49,690 nucleotides of DNA, taken from positions 1 to 49,690 of the forward strand of contig CANFEB010000016.1 in the NCBI GenBank assembly GCA_947445775.1, in the 5' to 3' direction. Position 1 is the stretch's first letter; each line of letters starts with the position of its first letter. Shown one piece after another: positions 42,318-49,690 of the stretch. This DNA comes from Oligoflexales bacterium. Lineage in GTDB: Bacteria; Bdellovibrionota_B; Oligoflexia; Oligoflexales; RGVZ01. Both the position numbers and the translations under genes were made by a program. The notes beneath the pieces are model-generated. The model was given only the letters and a program-made list of their open reading frames with translations, ran no database searches and was not told the DNA's origin.

Positions 42318-42366
42318 CAATTCCTCTAAATCAATTCCTCTAAATCAATTCCTCTAAATCAATTCC
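42318..42366. repeat. 14-bp tandem repeat, 3.5 copies
   Basis: CAATTCCTCTAAAT is repeated exactly at 42318-42331, 42332-42345 and 42346-42359, then CAATTCC. It lies between the VWA gene stop and the TPR-like gene start. The unit length is not a multiple of three and it is intergenic. Confidence 0.93.
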
Positions 42367-42372
42367 GATGCC

Positions 42373-43548
42373 TCAGTTCCACAGCAACCTTCCCGTGATC
42401 ACGAACTTCTGACCTGTCCGGTCATAATATTCTAACCTGATTTCGATTCCAGTGCTTACTGTGCTCGGGTTGACGGCCATGGATGGCAAAATGAATCCGC
42501 CGTCTTTCAGATAGGGCCGCAAATCCACCCGCTGCCATGTCCCCTGCCCTTCGCCCGTTAATGCCCGGTAATTGAGATAACCGCTCTGAATTCCGTTCAA
42601 CGCAAGTTGCCCCAGGATCTCCGCCAAATTTCCGGCATCGGCACGGGCATGAAGCACGGTTCCATCGGGAGCCTTGCTGGCAATCTTGTTTTTCAAGACG
42701 TCATCCTTGGCTCCACCCACCATGACCGTTGCAATTGTGGTCTTGATGTGTTTTCCGTCGATGGTGATGGCGCCTGATTTGAGTTGATCGGCGACGGCAA
42801 CGCCATCTTTGCCCTTATCTGGGGCACCGTCCGAAAGGAAAAACACTTCCTTCAAGGCCTCGCCCCGACCCATAGATAAGCGATTATAGGCTTCCTGTAG
42901 TCCGGCGGTGTAATTCGTTCCGCCATCCTCTGCGCAAATCACGTCAGCAATAGGACGCCCTGGTGCAAGATCGGCGTACAGATCCTGTGCATTTTCAAAA
43001 AACCGGCTGGACGCATATTGCACCGAGTCGCTGAAGGTGGCGATCGCATAGCGATTGCCTTTGCCGGATGCCGTGATTTGCAGCACCTGATCCACGGCGC
43101 GTAAACGTGCGCAGGAATTTCCATTGCGGGGATCATTACTGGCCATCGATCCGGACGCGTCGACCACCAGCACAATGTCGCGATTGGAATCAGATACCGC
43201 GCAGACCTTGCCACTGAGCACAATCGGATGGGCTGCAACATCGGCCTTGGACACCTTATGGTCCCCGCCTCCAACATAAAGGACTGGTTTCCCATCGGGC
43301 GTGGTTGGGCCTTCCGTGACGGAGTCGGCACATGGCAAATGCCATGTCAGGTAAGCCCCATGCACCGTTGAATCATAGCCACCAGGCTGACGCCGGGCAT
43401 CACCGGTCGTAAAATTTGGGACCTGTCCATCGCCGAAACTATTTTCGCCGCACCCTGCGACAACAAGAGTCAGCCCCAAGGTCATAGCCAAGATCGTTGC
43501 CCGGGTCGTTGCCGGGGCCATAGCGAAACGTTGAAATCTAATCATCAT
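42373..43548 (-). CDS. VWA-domain lipoprotein
   Basis: The 391-residue protein has a signal peptide with lipobox VVAGC (Cys33) and a von Willebrand A domain (about 124-320). The MIDAS motif is D130-x-S132-x-S134 (VVDASGSM), with the later Thr in GGTNYTAGL and Asp in LSDGAPD. Such domains bind ligands through a divalent metal. The last 70 residues are beta-rich. GGAGGAAGC precedes the start (second ATG one codon later). First gene of the VWA/TPR/CxxCH set; its promoter region is shared with the divergent SH3-like lipoprotein gene. Confidence 0.85.
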   Translation of the reverse strand: MMIRFQRFAMAPATTRATILAMTLGLTLVVAGCGENSFGDGQVPNFTTGDARRQPGGYDSTVHGAYLTWHLPCADSVTEGPTTPDGKPVLYVGGGDHKVSKADVAAHPIVLSGKVCAVSDSNRDIVLVVDASGSMASNDPRNGNSCARLRAVDQVLQITASGKGNRYAIATFSDSVQYASSRFFENAQDLYADLAPGRPIADVICAEDGGTNYTAGLQEAYNRLSMGRGEALKEVFFLSDGAPDKGKDGVAVADQLKSGAITIDGKHIKTTIATVMVGGAKDDVLKNKIASKAPDGTVLHARADAGNLAEILGQLALNGIQSGYLNYRALTGEGQGTWQRVDLRPYLKDGGFILPSMAVNPSTVSTGIEIRLEYYDRTGQKFVITGRLLWN

Positions 43549-43810
43549 GCTTCCTCCAAAATGTGCATGGCCAAATGCAGCAGACTCTTCGCCATAGTTG
43601 GCAAAAACTTAAAGAAATTCTCTAAAAATCAATAAAAACATATCTTTATAAATTCAAAAACGACCTAAACAGCTTTTTTGCAAAAAAAAAATTGAGATTT
43701 CACTAAAGACCTTTTTGTTCTGACCGAAACCCAATGCAGGTTTGTGAGTCATATCAGGGGGCCAGACCAAAGCCTCTGGTAAGAAAGTCAATCAGGAGAG
43801 GGGAAATCAC

Positions 43811-44527
43811 ATGTTCAGTTCGAATAAGAATCAGTTTGCAAAGTTAGAGGGCTGGCCGAAAATGAAGGGCGTGAGGAACGGCTTCGAGTACAGCTTTAAG
43901 GGCGTCCTGACAGCAAGTGCCTTGGCCGTCTTGCTGGCATCGGGCACTGTCGCCTGCACTTCTACTGAAGGTGCGGACGCCGAAGAAGTTGTCGATGAAG
44001 AAGGTGGCGATGAAGAAGCGGCCACCGCCAAAAATGGTAATGCGCCATCCGAAGAAGAAATGACCTCCGAAGAAGCGGGCGGCGAGGCCACCATTGCTGA
44101 AGCCGGGTCCCAAGCTAACCCGATCAATGCCGTCCCGGAAAATGCCGGCATGAATCCAGTTGGTGTTGACCCTGTGACGAACCTTCCCCCGGAAGATCCG
44201 GCTGCTGTTGCAGCAGGCGGACCAGGAATCCTGGGCGAAACGGCTGCGGCACCGACGGCGCCTGTCGGAGCCCCTGCGGCTGGCCCAGGGCTGCCCCCGG
44301 GCAACAACGTTGTTTACGTTGGCGGTGAACGCGCCGCTATTTACGACGCGCCCAATGGCCGCGAAGTCGGACGCCTGACTCGTGGAGACTTTGTCCTCGC
44401 TTCGGCAGAGGGCGAATGGGCCAAGACCAGCGATGGGCGATTTGTCAGGGCATCAGATTTGCAGGCCGCGCCCATTGGCCGCAAGAAAGCTCAATCGCGC
44501 TGGCGCAACCCCCGCAGCACCAACTAA
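43811..44527 (+). CDS. Acidic lipoprotein-like protein with C-terminal SH3-like domain
   Basis: The 238-residue protein has a hydrophobic signal stretch (TASALAVLLASGTVAC) with a possible lipobox (TVAC), an acidic Glu/Asp/Ala/Gly-rich middle (about 50-110), a Pro/Ala-rich linker and an SH3b-like C-terminal domain (about 170-228: VYVGGERAAIYDAPNGREVGRLTRGDFVLASAEGEWAKTSDGRFV, in parts). SH3b domains often bind peptidoglycan or are found in cell-wall proteins. AGGAGAGGGG is a strong ribosome site. Divergent from the VWA gene, so likely related in function; this is inference. Confidence 0.7.
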   Translation: MFSSNKNQFAKLEGWPKMKGVRNGFEYSFKGVLTASALAVLLASGTVACTSTEGADAEEVVDEEGGDEEAATAKNGNAPSEEEMTSEEAGGEATIAEAGSQANPINAVPENAGMNPVGVDPVTNLPPEDPAAVAAGGPGILGETAAAPTAPVGAPAAGPGLPPGNNVVYVGGERAAIYDAPNGREVGRLTRGDFVLASAEGEWAKTSDGRFVRASDLQAAPIGRKKAQSRWRNPRSTN

Positions 44528-44544
44528 AAAACCAAAGTGATTCC

Positions 44545-44574
44545 ACTGAGGCCTCACCACAATGAGGCCTCAGT
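44545..44574. terminator. Hairpin between convergent genes
   Basis: ACTGAGGCCTCA (44545-44556) and its exact inverse (44563-44574) form a 12-bp stem with a six-base loop, between the stops of the SH3-like gene and HEPN gene. There is no T-run, so it is either a rho-dependent-type or bidirectional terminator. Confidence 0.6.
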
Positions 44575-44954
44575 CAGGGAATCTTCGCCTGCACCCGAAG
44601 AAATTCAGGTAAATATTCAGCAACAACCCTGCCATGAATTTGCTTGGCAACTTCGGCGTTATAAATGTGAGATGTATTGTTGCGATCCTTCAGCATATTG
44701 ATCCATATGCTTTCATCGCTTAAGAGCCCCATTTGCAATGCAGCTCCGATGGCACTTCTGGGCGAATCAATTTGAAAGCCCTTGCTCTCACCCAGCGCCT
44801 TGAAATATTTCCAAAAAACCTCAAGCGTGAACTCAAAACCTTGAATGGTTCCTGCCATCTCAACCTTTTTTGGTTTCTCGATCGCGCAATACTCCCGGAA
44901 CTCTGTAAGTGCTCGCTCCAAATTCTTTTTTTTATTTTGCAACTTTTCCGTCAT
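44574..44954 (-). CDS. hepT: HEPN-domain partner of a nucleotidyltransferase (HI0074/HepT-like)
   Basis: The 126-residue all-helical protein matches HI0074-family proteins. It carries the HEPN RNase motif R-x4-H in RNNTSH, near LKDRNNTSHIYN. In characterised HepT-MntA systems the HEPN protein is an RNase toxin silenced by AMPylation from the partner; the symbol reflects that family relationship. It overlaps the MNT gene by 23 bases, with MNT first. Confidence 0.85.
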   Translation of the reverse strand: MTEKLQNKKKNLERALTEFREYCAIEKPKKVEMAGTIQGFEFTLEVFWKYFKALGESKGFQIDSPRSAIGAALQMGLLSDESIWINMLKDRNNTSHIYNAEVAKQIHGRVVAEYLPEFLRVQAKIP

Positions 44955-45255
44955 AGATCATAACCCCTTCCGCCGCGATGGAATTCCTGAGATTTTCATT
45001 GGCTTCATCCAACCTCACAAAATCAAATCGCGAAATCAAACATAGGATTTCTGGCCCGTCGATAACAAATTTCGACCAACAATTATTAGACGCGTTCGTA
45101 TCGACAGCGATGTCAAAATCAGAATCTCCAACATCATCCCCACGCGCCTTGGAGCCAAATACATAAACTGCCTTAGCCGCGCAAATTTGCGCGGCTAATC
45201 TTGCAAGATCCAAAAGAAAGGGCCACTGATGAATTAGTTCTTCGCGGGTGCGCAT
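44932..45255 (-). CDS. mntA: Minimal nucleotidyltransferase (MntA/HI0073-like)
   Basis: The 107-residue protein has the polymerase-beta fold motif GSKARGDD...GDSDFDIAV, with metal-binding Asp46 and Asp48 and a following beta-strand with WSKF. It is the usual partner of the HEPN gene, in which it AMPylates the toxin. Together they form a toxin-antitoxin-type module, here a stand-alone pair beside surface genes. The reading frame starts at ATG 45255. Confidence 0.85.
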   Translation of the reverse strand: MRTREELIHQWPFLLDLARLAAQICAAKAVYVFGSKARGDDVGDSDFDIAVDTNASNNCWSKFVIDGPEILCLISRFDFVRLDEANENLRNSIAAEGVMIYDGKVAK

Positions 45256-45270
45256 CTTTTCGTCCCCCCA

Positions 45271-46767
45271 TTAATTCATCGCATGAAAGCGCAGCGACCG
45301 CTCTTCAAAGGCAATGCCACCCTTGCGCCAAGACACATCCAACCGGTTCATGCCTGGAGATGGCCGGATTTTTATATTGACATCCTCCTCCCCCGTCGGC
45401 TTGTAGGTGTTGATGCGCGAGCCGTTGACTGAAACGTCCAGTTCCACCGATCCATGCAGGGGCTGACGACGCTTGAAGCGCAGCATGACCTCGCGCCCCA
45501 TGAATACCGCCCCCGTTTGGCTTTCATCTAAAACCACCTCAAAGCTTGGAAACTTGCCCCAGTCTTTGACCCAAGCCGGCTCACGGAGCCCGGGCGGAGG
45601 GCTCGCCGGATTCAAGCCGACCGACTCAGCCCACAAGCTAAGCACGGCGTTCACATCCACATTCGGATTGCCAAAATATTTGGTGCCACTCGCTTGCATT
45701 GGCTCCAGGGCAAGCCAAATAAAATCAGGATGCGCCGTCTGACTGTCGCCCACCCACTCGCCACCGATAACATCGTCGGCCGCGTTCAACTCCAGCACAT
45801 ATTGCAGTTGCATCGTGGCCGCTTGATGCGTGGGGGCGACGTTGCCCTCAGGCTCACTGGGCAATGCATTTGCGTAGCTCAAAGTCATATTCACAAAGGC
45901 AAATTGTTCTGCCGCTTGATTGAATACATAATTGGTGCCACCAGAACCAATGTACTGCAGAGCCGTCTGGCGAGTGATCCGCTGCACTTGAGCTGCGTAA
46001 CGATAGGCCGGGTAGTTCCAAACTTGACTGGTCACTGTCTTGTCGGTAACCACGGGGTAGCCTTTTCGGCCAATCCAATTGGCAATTGCTACGTGAAATG
46101 TACCGGGATTCACGTCATCGCATTCACCCATGGTCGTCGGATCCGGGCGTTGATTGGGCCTGCGGACTTGATCTTGTTCGCAGCGGTTGCCGCCAAGGAA
46201 ATAATATTTTGCACTCATGTAAACTTCAGCCAGCAGGGCCTTGATGTCACTGGCATCAAAAGTGATGCCATTACGCACGACCGCGCGCGCAGGCTCCTTG
46301 TGGCGACTAGACGCAGCAGAAAATCCGTTGCAATGCCCAGCCCAATTTGCCCCCGGTTGTCCCTGACGCAACGAATGATTTGAACTCTCCCAATTTTGAG
46401 CCAATGGCCTTCCGCCATTGAATGCGCGGTCATACTTGCCAATGGCGCCCCCGACGTTGGTTCCGCCATTCACTTCTGGATACCAATGACCAGAATAAGG
46501 AACCCGTTCCGGTGGAGCACCGCCGGAAGCCGGCAAATCCGCCAGACGCGACGTAAAGGTATCGTCCCAAACGGCAAAAAAGAAATTCGAAGAACTGTTG
46601 ATCTCGCGCCGGCTGTCTGCCAGCAGTTCCGAGCGAGCTGGCCCTGCCGTGTCACCAGCGGGATTCGGCTTGCGACAGGACCCCATTGTGACGGCACAAC
46701 CCATGACCATCAGGGCCACGGACGCCCTCCCCGCCACTTCCCTGCATTGAATCAGACTGCGGCGCAT
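45271..46767 (-). CDS. TGase-elicitor-type lipoprotein
   Basis: The 498-residue protein has a signal with lipobox TMGSC (Cys31) and a region resembling the transglutaminase-elicitor family (PF16683 type): NWAGHCNGFSAA, ASDIKALLAEVY, FLGGNRC, DVNPGTFHVAIANWIG and VTDKTVTSQVWNYPAY. Cys146, His225 and Asp242 sit in the places expected of a transglutaminase-like Cys-His-Asp triad. The C-terminal 120 residues are beta-rich (MLRFKRRQPLHGSVELDVSVNG), possibly a separate binding domain. ATG at 46767 has GAGGAG upstream. It follows the aldehyde dehydrogenase by only eight bases. Confidence 0.72.
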   Translation of the reverse strand: MRRSLIQCREVAGRASVALMVMGCAVTMGSCRKPNPAGDTAGPARSELLADSRREINSSSNFFFAVWDDTFTSRLADLPASGGAPPERVPYSGHWYPEVNGGTNVGGAIGKYDRAFNGGRPLAQNWESSNHSLRQGQPGANWAGHCNGFSAASSRHKEPARAVVRNGITFDASDIKALLAEVYMSAKYYFLGGNRCEQDQVRRPNQRPDPTTMGECDDVNPGTFHVAIANWIGRKGYPVVTDKTVTSQVWNYPAYRYAAQVQRITRQTALQYIGSGGTNYVFNQAAEQFAFVNMTLSYANALPSEPEGNVAPTHQAATMQLQYVLELNAADDVIGGEWVGDSQTAHPDFIWLALEPMQASGTKYFGNPNVDVNAVLSLWAESVGLNPASPPPGLREPAWVKDWGKFPSFEVVLDESQTGAVFMGREVMLRFKRRQPLHGSVELDVSVNGSRINTYKPTGEEDVNIKIRPSPGMNRLDVSWRKGGIAFEERSLRFHAMN

Positions 46768-46775
46768 AAAGCTCC

Positions 46776-48146
46776 TCATCGGACAAAGGCCCTGATCCAC
46801 TTCAATCTGCCTTTGTAGGGCGGATACTTGAGTGGGATATCTGGACGCAAGGCAGAGTCAACGATCGATTTCTGATGAGAAAAGGCCATAAAACCATCAC
46901 GCCCGTGGTAACGCCCCATGCCGCTTTCGCCGACACCGCCAAAGGGCAAGTGAGGATTGGCCAAATGAACCAGCGTGTTATTGATACACCCGCCACCAAA
47001 GCTAATGCCTTCCATGAAAAAATCCCGCATGTCGTCATCCCGCGTAAAACAATAAAACGCAAGTGGGCGCGAGCGCGATTCAATCTCGGCCTTCGCCTCT
47101 GCGGCATGGGTCCAAGTTTTGATCGGCAAAATTGGCCCAAAAATCTCTTCCAGCATGGCAGGACTTTTGTTGTCTGGGGCATCAATCAACGTCGGCGCAA
47201 AATAAAGGGAATCACGTTTGCGTTCACCGCCATGCAAAATCTTTGTGTTATCTAGAAACCCCTCAAGGCGCGCAAAGTGGCGATCATTAATGATGCGCCC
47301 ATAGTCAGGGCTTGCTGATGGATCTTCACCAAAAAAATCCCGCACGGCAGCGCGCATGTGACGGACCAAAGCCTCTGCAGCCCGGGCCTCCACCAGAAGG
47401 TAGTCTGGGGCCACGCATGTTTGTCCGGCATTAAAAAATTTGCCCCAAACAATTCGGCGGGCCGCGACCTTTAAATCCGTCGTGGCATCGACAACGCACG
47501 GGCTTTTGCCCCCAAGTTCCAAGGTCACGGGAGTCAAGTGCTCGGCCGCCGCGCGCAAAACAACACGGCCGACTGCGGCCCCACCCGTGAAAAATATGTG
47601 ATCAAAACGTTGCTTGAGCAGTTCGGTGGAGGCCTCAACGCCGCCCAAAACCACAGACACAAAACTAGGAGTGAAGGCCTCCCGGATGACTTCTGCAACG
47701 ACATCCGCTGTTTTGGCGGAAATTTCCGATGGCTTCACGACAACGCAATTGCCGGCTGCGATCGCAGCCACCAGTGGGGCCAGGGCCAGTTGAAATGGAT
47801 AATTCCAAGGCGCCATCACTAACACCACACCCAATGGTTCAGGGCGGACGTAGCTGCGGGCTGGTGCAAGAAAAATTGGCGTCGGAACGTGGCGTGGCGC
47901 GGCCCACTCGTCGAGTTCACGGATGGCGTGGCTGATTTCTTCGTAAAGAAATCCAATTTCACTGGTGTAGGCTTCGAAGTCACCCTTGCCGAGGTCGGCA
48001 TGCAGGGCAGCCATGATTTTGGCTTCCTTTGCCTTGATCACCGCCTTGAGGGCGCGAAGTTGCTGGCGGCGCCAATCAAGGTCGCGCGTCGTAGCTGTCG
48101 CAAAAAATTCGCGGTGTCCGCGTAAAATTTCAGAAATCTCGATCAC
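46776..48146 (-). CDS. Aldehyde dehydrogenase (class 3-like)
   Basis: The 456-residue NAD(P)-dependent enzyme shows the family motifs: MAPWNYPFQLAL, KPSEISAKTADVV, FTGGAAVGRVV, catalytic Glu in LELGGKSP, catalytic Cys in NAGQTCVAPDY, and FGGVGESGMGRYHG near the end. It resembles class 3/fatty or coniferyl aldehyde dehydrogenases such as AlkH by its short N-terminus and the APWNYP motif. Substrate is therefore probably a medium- or long-chain or aromatic aldehyde. ATG at 48146. It heads a two-gene operon with the elicitor-type lipoprotein. Confidence 0.92.
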   Translation of the reverse strand: MIEISEILRGHREFFATATTRDLDWRRQQLRALKAVIKAKEAKIMAALHADLGKGDFEAYTSEIGFLYEEISHAIRELDEWAAPRHVPTPIFLAPARSYVRPEPLGVVLVMAPWNYPFQLALAPLVAAIAAGNCVVVKPSEISAKTADVVAEVIREAFTPSFVSVVLGGVEASTELLKQRFDHIFFTGGAAVGRVVLRAAAEHLTPVTLELGGKSPCVVDATTDLKVAARRIVWGKFFNAGQTCVAPDYLLVEARAAEALVRHMRAAVRDFFGEDPSASPDYGRIINDRHFARLEGFLDNTKILHGGERKRDSLYFAPTLIDAPDNKSPAMLEEIFGPILPIKTWTHAAEAKAEIESRSRPLAFYCFTRDDDMRDFFMEGISFGGGCINNTLVHLANPHLPFGGVGESGMGRYHGRDGFMAFSHQKSIVDSALRPDIPLKYPPYKGRLKWIRAFVR

Positions 48147-48233
48147 TGCGTCACATCCTTGTGCCGAAAATCTAATCCCAGTCTGTCTGGGTCTTTTGTG
48201 CTGATAGCTAATGATATCGCTTTGGGGGGCTCC

Positions 48234-48737
48234 TCACAACGCAGTGACTTGGTGGATTGCCTTTTCCCCGGTTTTATCGACGGATTTATCGGCAGATTTT
48301 TCTTGCATGGCCTGGAAATGTTTGAGGGTCGCCGGCGACTGGACTTTGGAATAAAATTCGTCGGCCACTTGGAGGCAAGACATCAAGGAGGCTTCGGCGG
48401 ATGCTTCGGCGGAGGCCTCGTCATCGCCAGATTTGGAGCCGGCCGCGGACAAGTTGGCGTGGGGGTACATGTTTTCACAGGACCTGCGCAGCGACGTGTA
48501 TAGAGCGGAGTTGCATGCAGACCACGTGGCGTCGGCTTTTTCATAGCAAGTGGTATGAGTTGCGCAAATGGCTTTGAACGGACCGGGGATCCATGCCTCG
48601 TCGTAACCGTCTGGGCGGTGCCAGGCTTCACATTTGGCGGAATCCGTGGCGGCAAATGCCTCGGGAACTGGAAGGACCCAGATCAGGACAAATGCCGACA
48701 AACCGACTTCAACAATGGCACGAACGAATTTCCGCAT
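48234..48737 (-). CDS. Small secreted Cys-rich protein with weak phospholipase A2-like pattern
   Basis: The 167-residue product has a signal peptide and six cysteines (36, 58, 64, 75, 87, 121). The segment GPFKAICATHTTCYEKADATWSACN recalls the C-x2-H-D-x-C-Y core of phospholipase A2, but the Asp after His is replaced by Thr, so activity is doubtful. The C-terminal third is Ala/Glu/Ser- and Lys-rich. The ends of this gene are separated from both neighbours. The family link is tentative. Confidence 0.55.
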   Translation of the reverse strand: MRKFVRAIVEVGLSAFVLIWVLPVPEAFAATDSAKCEAWHRPDGYDEAWIPGPFKAICATHTTCYEKADATWSACNSALYTSLRRSCENMYPHANLSAAGSKSGDDEASAEASAEASLMSCLQVADEFYSKVQSPATLKHFQAMQEKSADKSVDKTGEKAIHQVTAL

Positions 48738-49239
48738 ATAACTGCCTCAACAACAACAAGAGCACCAGCATAGAATTGGAACGAGAAACGGAAAAAACAT
48801 CAAAAAATCATATAATCAATAGAATAAAAATAACAAAACAATAACATACACATGTCATGTTATATATCATTCTATTAAAAATGCAATGATTTTATTGAAA
48901 CTTAGACTTCTGAAGGCCAGAAGGGGTATCGATTGAGGCTGGTTTTCTATGGCAGAGGCACAAATCCAAGGGAGTAATTAACCAATAGTTTCAGTTAGTT
49001 AGTCGCTGATCATCACAGATCAACAGACAATCAAACGCCTAGTGGACGGACTTGCAGAAATCTTCATTCCAAGGCTCTCCTTAAAAGGTATCCCGACATC
49101 AATTAATCGGTGGATCATTCTTTCTGGATCAAACCTCAAGCGGCGATTTCACGATCTATCCTGCAGCCTTTCCTGGCAACGTTTTCGCGCCACAAACCTC
49201 TCACTGCGTGAATTCTGGCCGCTAAAACCGATCAATATC
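48738..49239. other. AT-rich intergenic region without recognised gene
   Basis: About 500 bases, strongly AT-rich to about 48900. It holds an imperfect dyad (TAACAT...ATGTTA, about 48842-48863) and no convincing protein or RNA. An open frame on the plus strand (49042-49290) has no recognisable composition or start context and partly overlaps the minus-strand remnant, so it is not called. Confidence 0.5.
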
Positions 49240-49501
49240 TCAACTACTGCCCCGCCTTCCCCCCGTTTTCCTAACCACCCCGCATTTTGAGTACACCTCA
49301 CCATCTTTGTTCAAAGGCCCCACACGAACCAGAACCGCTAATACTTTTTTCGATATGGACTCAGCCAGGGACGCCCCCTCTGCATCGGTCATAGAAGTGG
49401 AAAAACCCTGAATTTTTTTTAATTCAGAGTTCGATAATTTTTTGGCGGACTTTGATAGCCGTTCTGGATGCTTCCAGTTTCTTGTACTTTTTCTCGTTCA
49501 C
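49240..49501 (-). pseudogene. Frameshifted small gene, unknown family
   Basis: On the minus strand an open frame from GTG 49501 reads VNEKKYKKLEASRTAIKV..RQKIIEL and then meets TGA near 49425. A +1 shift at that point resumes a coherent protein: ELKKIQGFSTSMTDAEGASLAES, then ISKKVLAVLVRVGPLNKDGE, ending at a stop at 49240-49242. The two halves look like one basic, helical protein broken by a small indel near a CTCT run. Composition is coding-like in both halves. No family is recognised. It sits next to a hairpin repeat (49543-49590). Confidence 0.5.
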
Positions 49502-49542
49502 GCCGACTGTAACCGCAGAGGATCATTTTGTTGGCAGTAACT

Positions 49543-49590
49543 AGTTTCTGGCGCGAAAGCGCCAGAAACTATCCCGAGCGTAGCGAGGGA
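49543..49590. repeat. Composite hairpin repeat at right end
   Basis: A 12-bp-arm palindrome with a GAAA loop (49543-49570, centre GCGCGAAAGCGC) is followed by a hairpin (49572-49590) with core GC-GTA-GC and flanking TCCC/GGGA pairs, separated by tandem G-A/A-G positions. Same architecture as 35184-35231. It lies ten bases past the stop of the partial minus-strand gene. Confidence 0.8.
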
Positions 49591-49600
49591 TCTCGATGCG

Positions 49601-49690
49601 CTACCCATAGCGTTGTTTGGTCGGCGACCAGTCCGACATAGATTCTTTCGGCCCAACCACTTCACCCGCATGCTGCTCGCTTGATGCTCG
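49601..49690 (-). CDS. 3' end of a gene running off the right edge
   Basis: The minus strand holds an open frame of 29 codons and a stop (TAG at 49601-49603), reading ASSEQHAGEVVGPKESMSD and WSPTKQRYG. The composition is protein-like, and the hairpin repeat follows the stop in terminator position. Partial; family not recognised. Confidence 0.45.
   Translation of the reverse strand, partial: RASSEQHAGEVVGPKESMSDWSPTKQRYG

Noticed and set aside
42318-42366. 14-bp repeat considered as an iteron origin
   Set aside because: No replication initiator gene, DnaA boxes or plasmid features nearby.
44545-44574. Hairpin considered a member of the composite repeat family
   Set aside because: Loop is CCACAA, not GAA/GAAA, and no GNA hairpin is attached.
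49042-49290. Plus-strand frame of 82 codons near the right end
   Set aside because: It overlaps the minus-strand remnant, lacks a ribosome site and has no protein-like pattern.
49408-49427. CTGAATT/AATTCAG dyad with A-run considered as a programmed frameshift signal
   Set aside because: The run of A lies after the in-frame stop on the minus strand, so slippage there could not bypass it.

Overview
The window looks like a chromosomal stretch of a Gram-negative, diderm bacterium with moderate-to-high GC and long, densely packed operons. Several traits recall the Bdellovibrionota/Oligoflexia or other former delta-proteobacteria: many lipoproteins, TPR proteins, a pilMNOPQ cluster with an oversized secretin, a MinD-like ATPase paired with a J-like/RodZ-like HTH protein, and a TGase-elicitor-type exported protein. 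This placement is inferred from gene style; no rRNA gene is present to test it. No prophage, IS element or CRISPR array is visible.

Layout. 0-5 kb: a DUF3108 protein (minus), then ribosomal protein S1 with a strong terminator, then a LapA-like membrane protein and a DegP/HtrA protease. 5-9.2 kb: a response regulator with TPRs and an Ala-rich coiled coil, the YfiH/PgeF laccase-domain protein, type II dehydroquinase, a TPR protein and a lipoprotein. 9.2-15.6 kb: pilQ, pilP, pilO, pilN and pilM, transcribed leftward from pilM, with the lipoprotein, TPR and aroQ genes downstream in the same direction. 15.7-19.4 kb: a zinc-ribbon protein, a cystathionine beta-synthase core enzyme, a DsbA-like thioredoxin and an L,D-transpeptidase fused to an NTF2-like domain. 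19.5-22.4 kb: MinD-like ATPase, J-like/HTH protein and RluD in one operon. 22.5-26.5 kb: three exported proteins of unknown function (lipoprotein, beta-barrel-like protein, helical secreted protein). 26.6-35.2 kb: rsmI, a 6S RNA gene found here by its structure, an aspartate-type aminotransferase, pheS-pheT, a PpiC lipoprotein and an MFS carrier coupled by overlaps. 36-38.7 kb: a three-gene ABC-2 exporter. Then tRNA-Thr(CGT), a BolA-family gene and rdgB. 39.9-43.5 kb: a VWA lipoprotein, a small TPR-like exported protein and a lipoprotein with two CxxCH motifs. 43.8-48.7 kb: an SH3-like lipoprotein, a HEPN/MNT module, a TGase-elicitor lipoprotein with an aldehyde dehydrogenase upstream, and a small Cys-rich secreted protein. 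The right end is gene-poor, with a frameshifted gene remnant, a hairpin repeat and the 3' end of another gene.

The main themes are cell-surface work (type IV pili, peptidoglycan cross-linking, envelope proteolysis and folding, export) mixed with housekeeping translation genes. The most unusual non-gene signals are composite hairpin repeats at gene 3' ends. They combine a long palindrome closed by a GAA or GAAA loop with a second hairpin closed by a GNA triloop. A 44-bp stretch spanning one palindrome occurs identically at 17.1 and 36.0 kb. Start codons were chosen by Shine-Dalgarno spacing and can differ from the longest reading frame.
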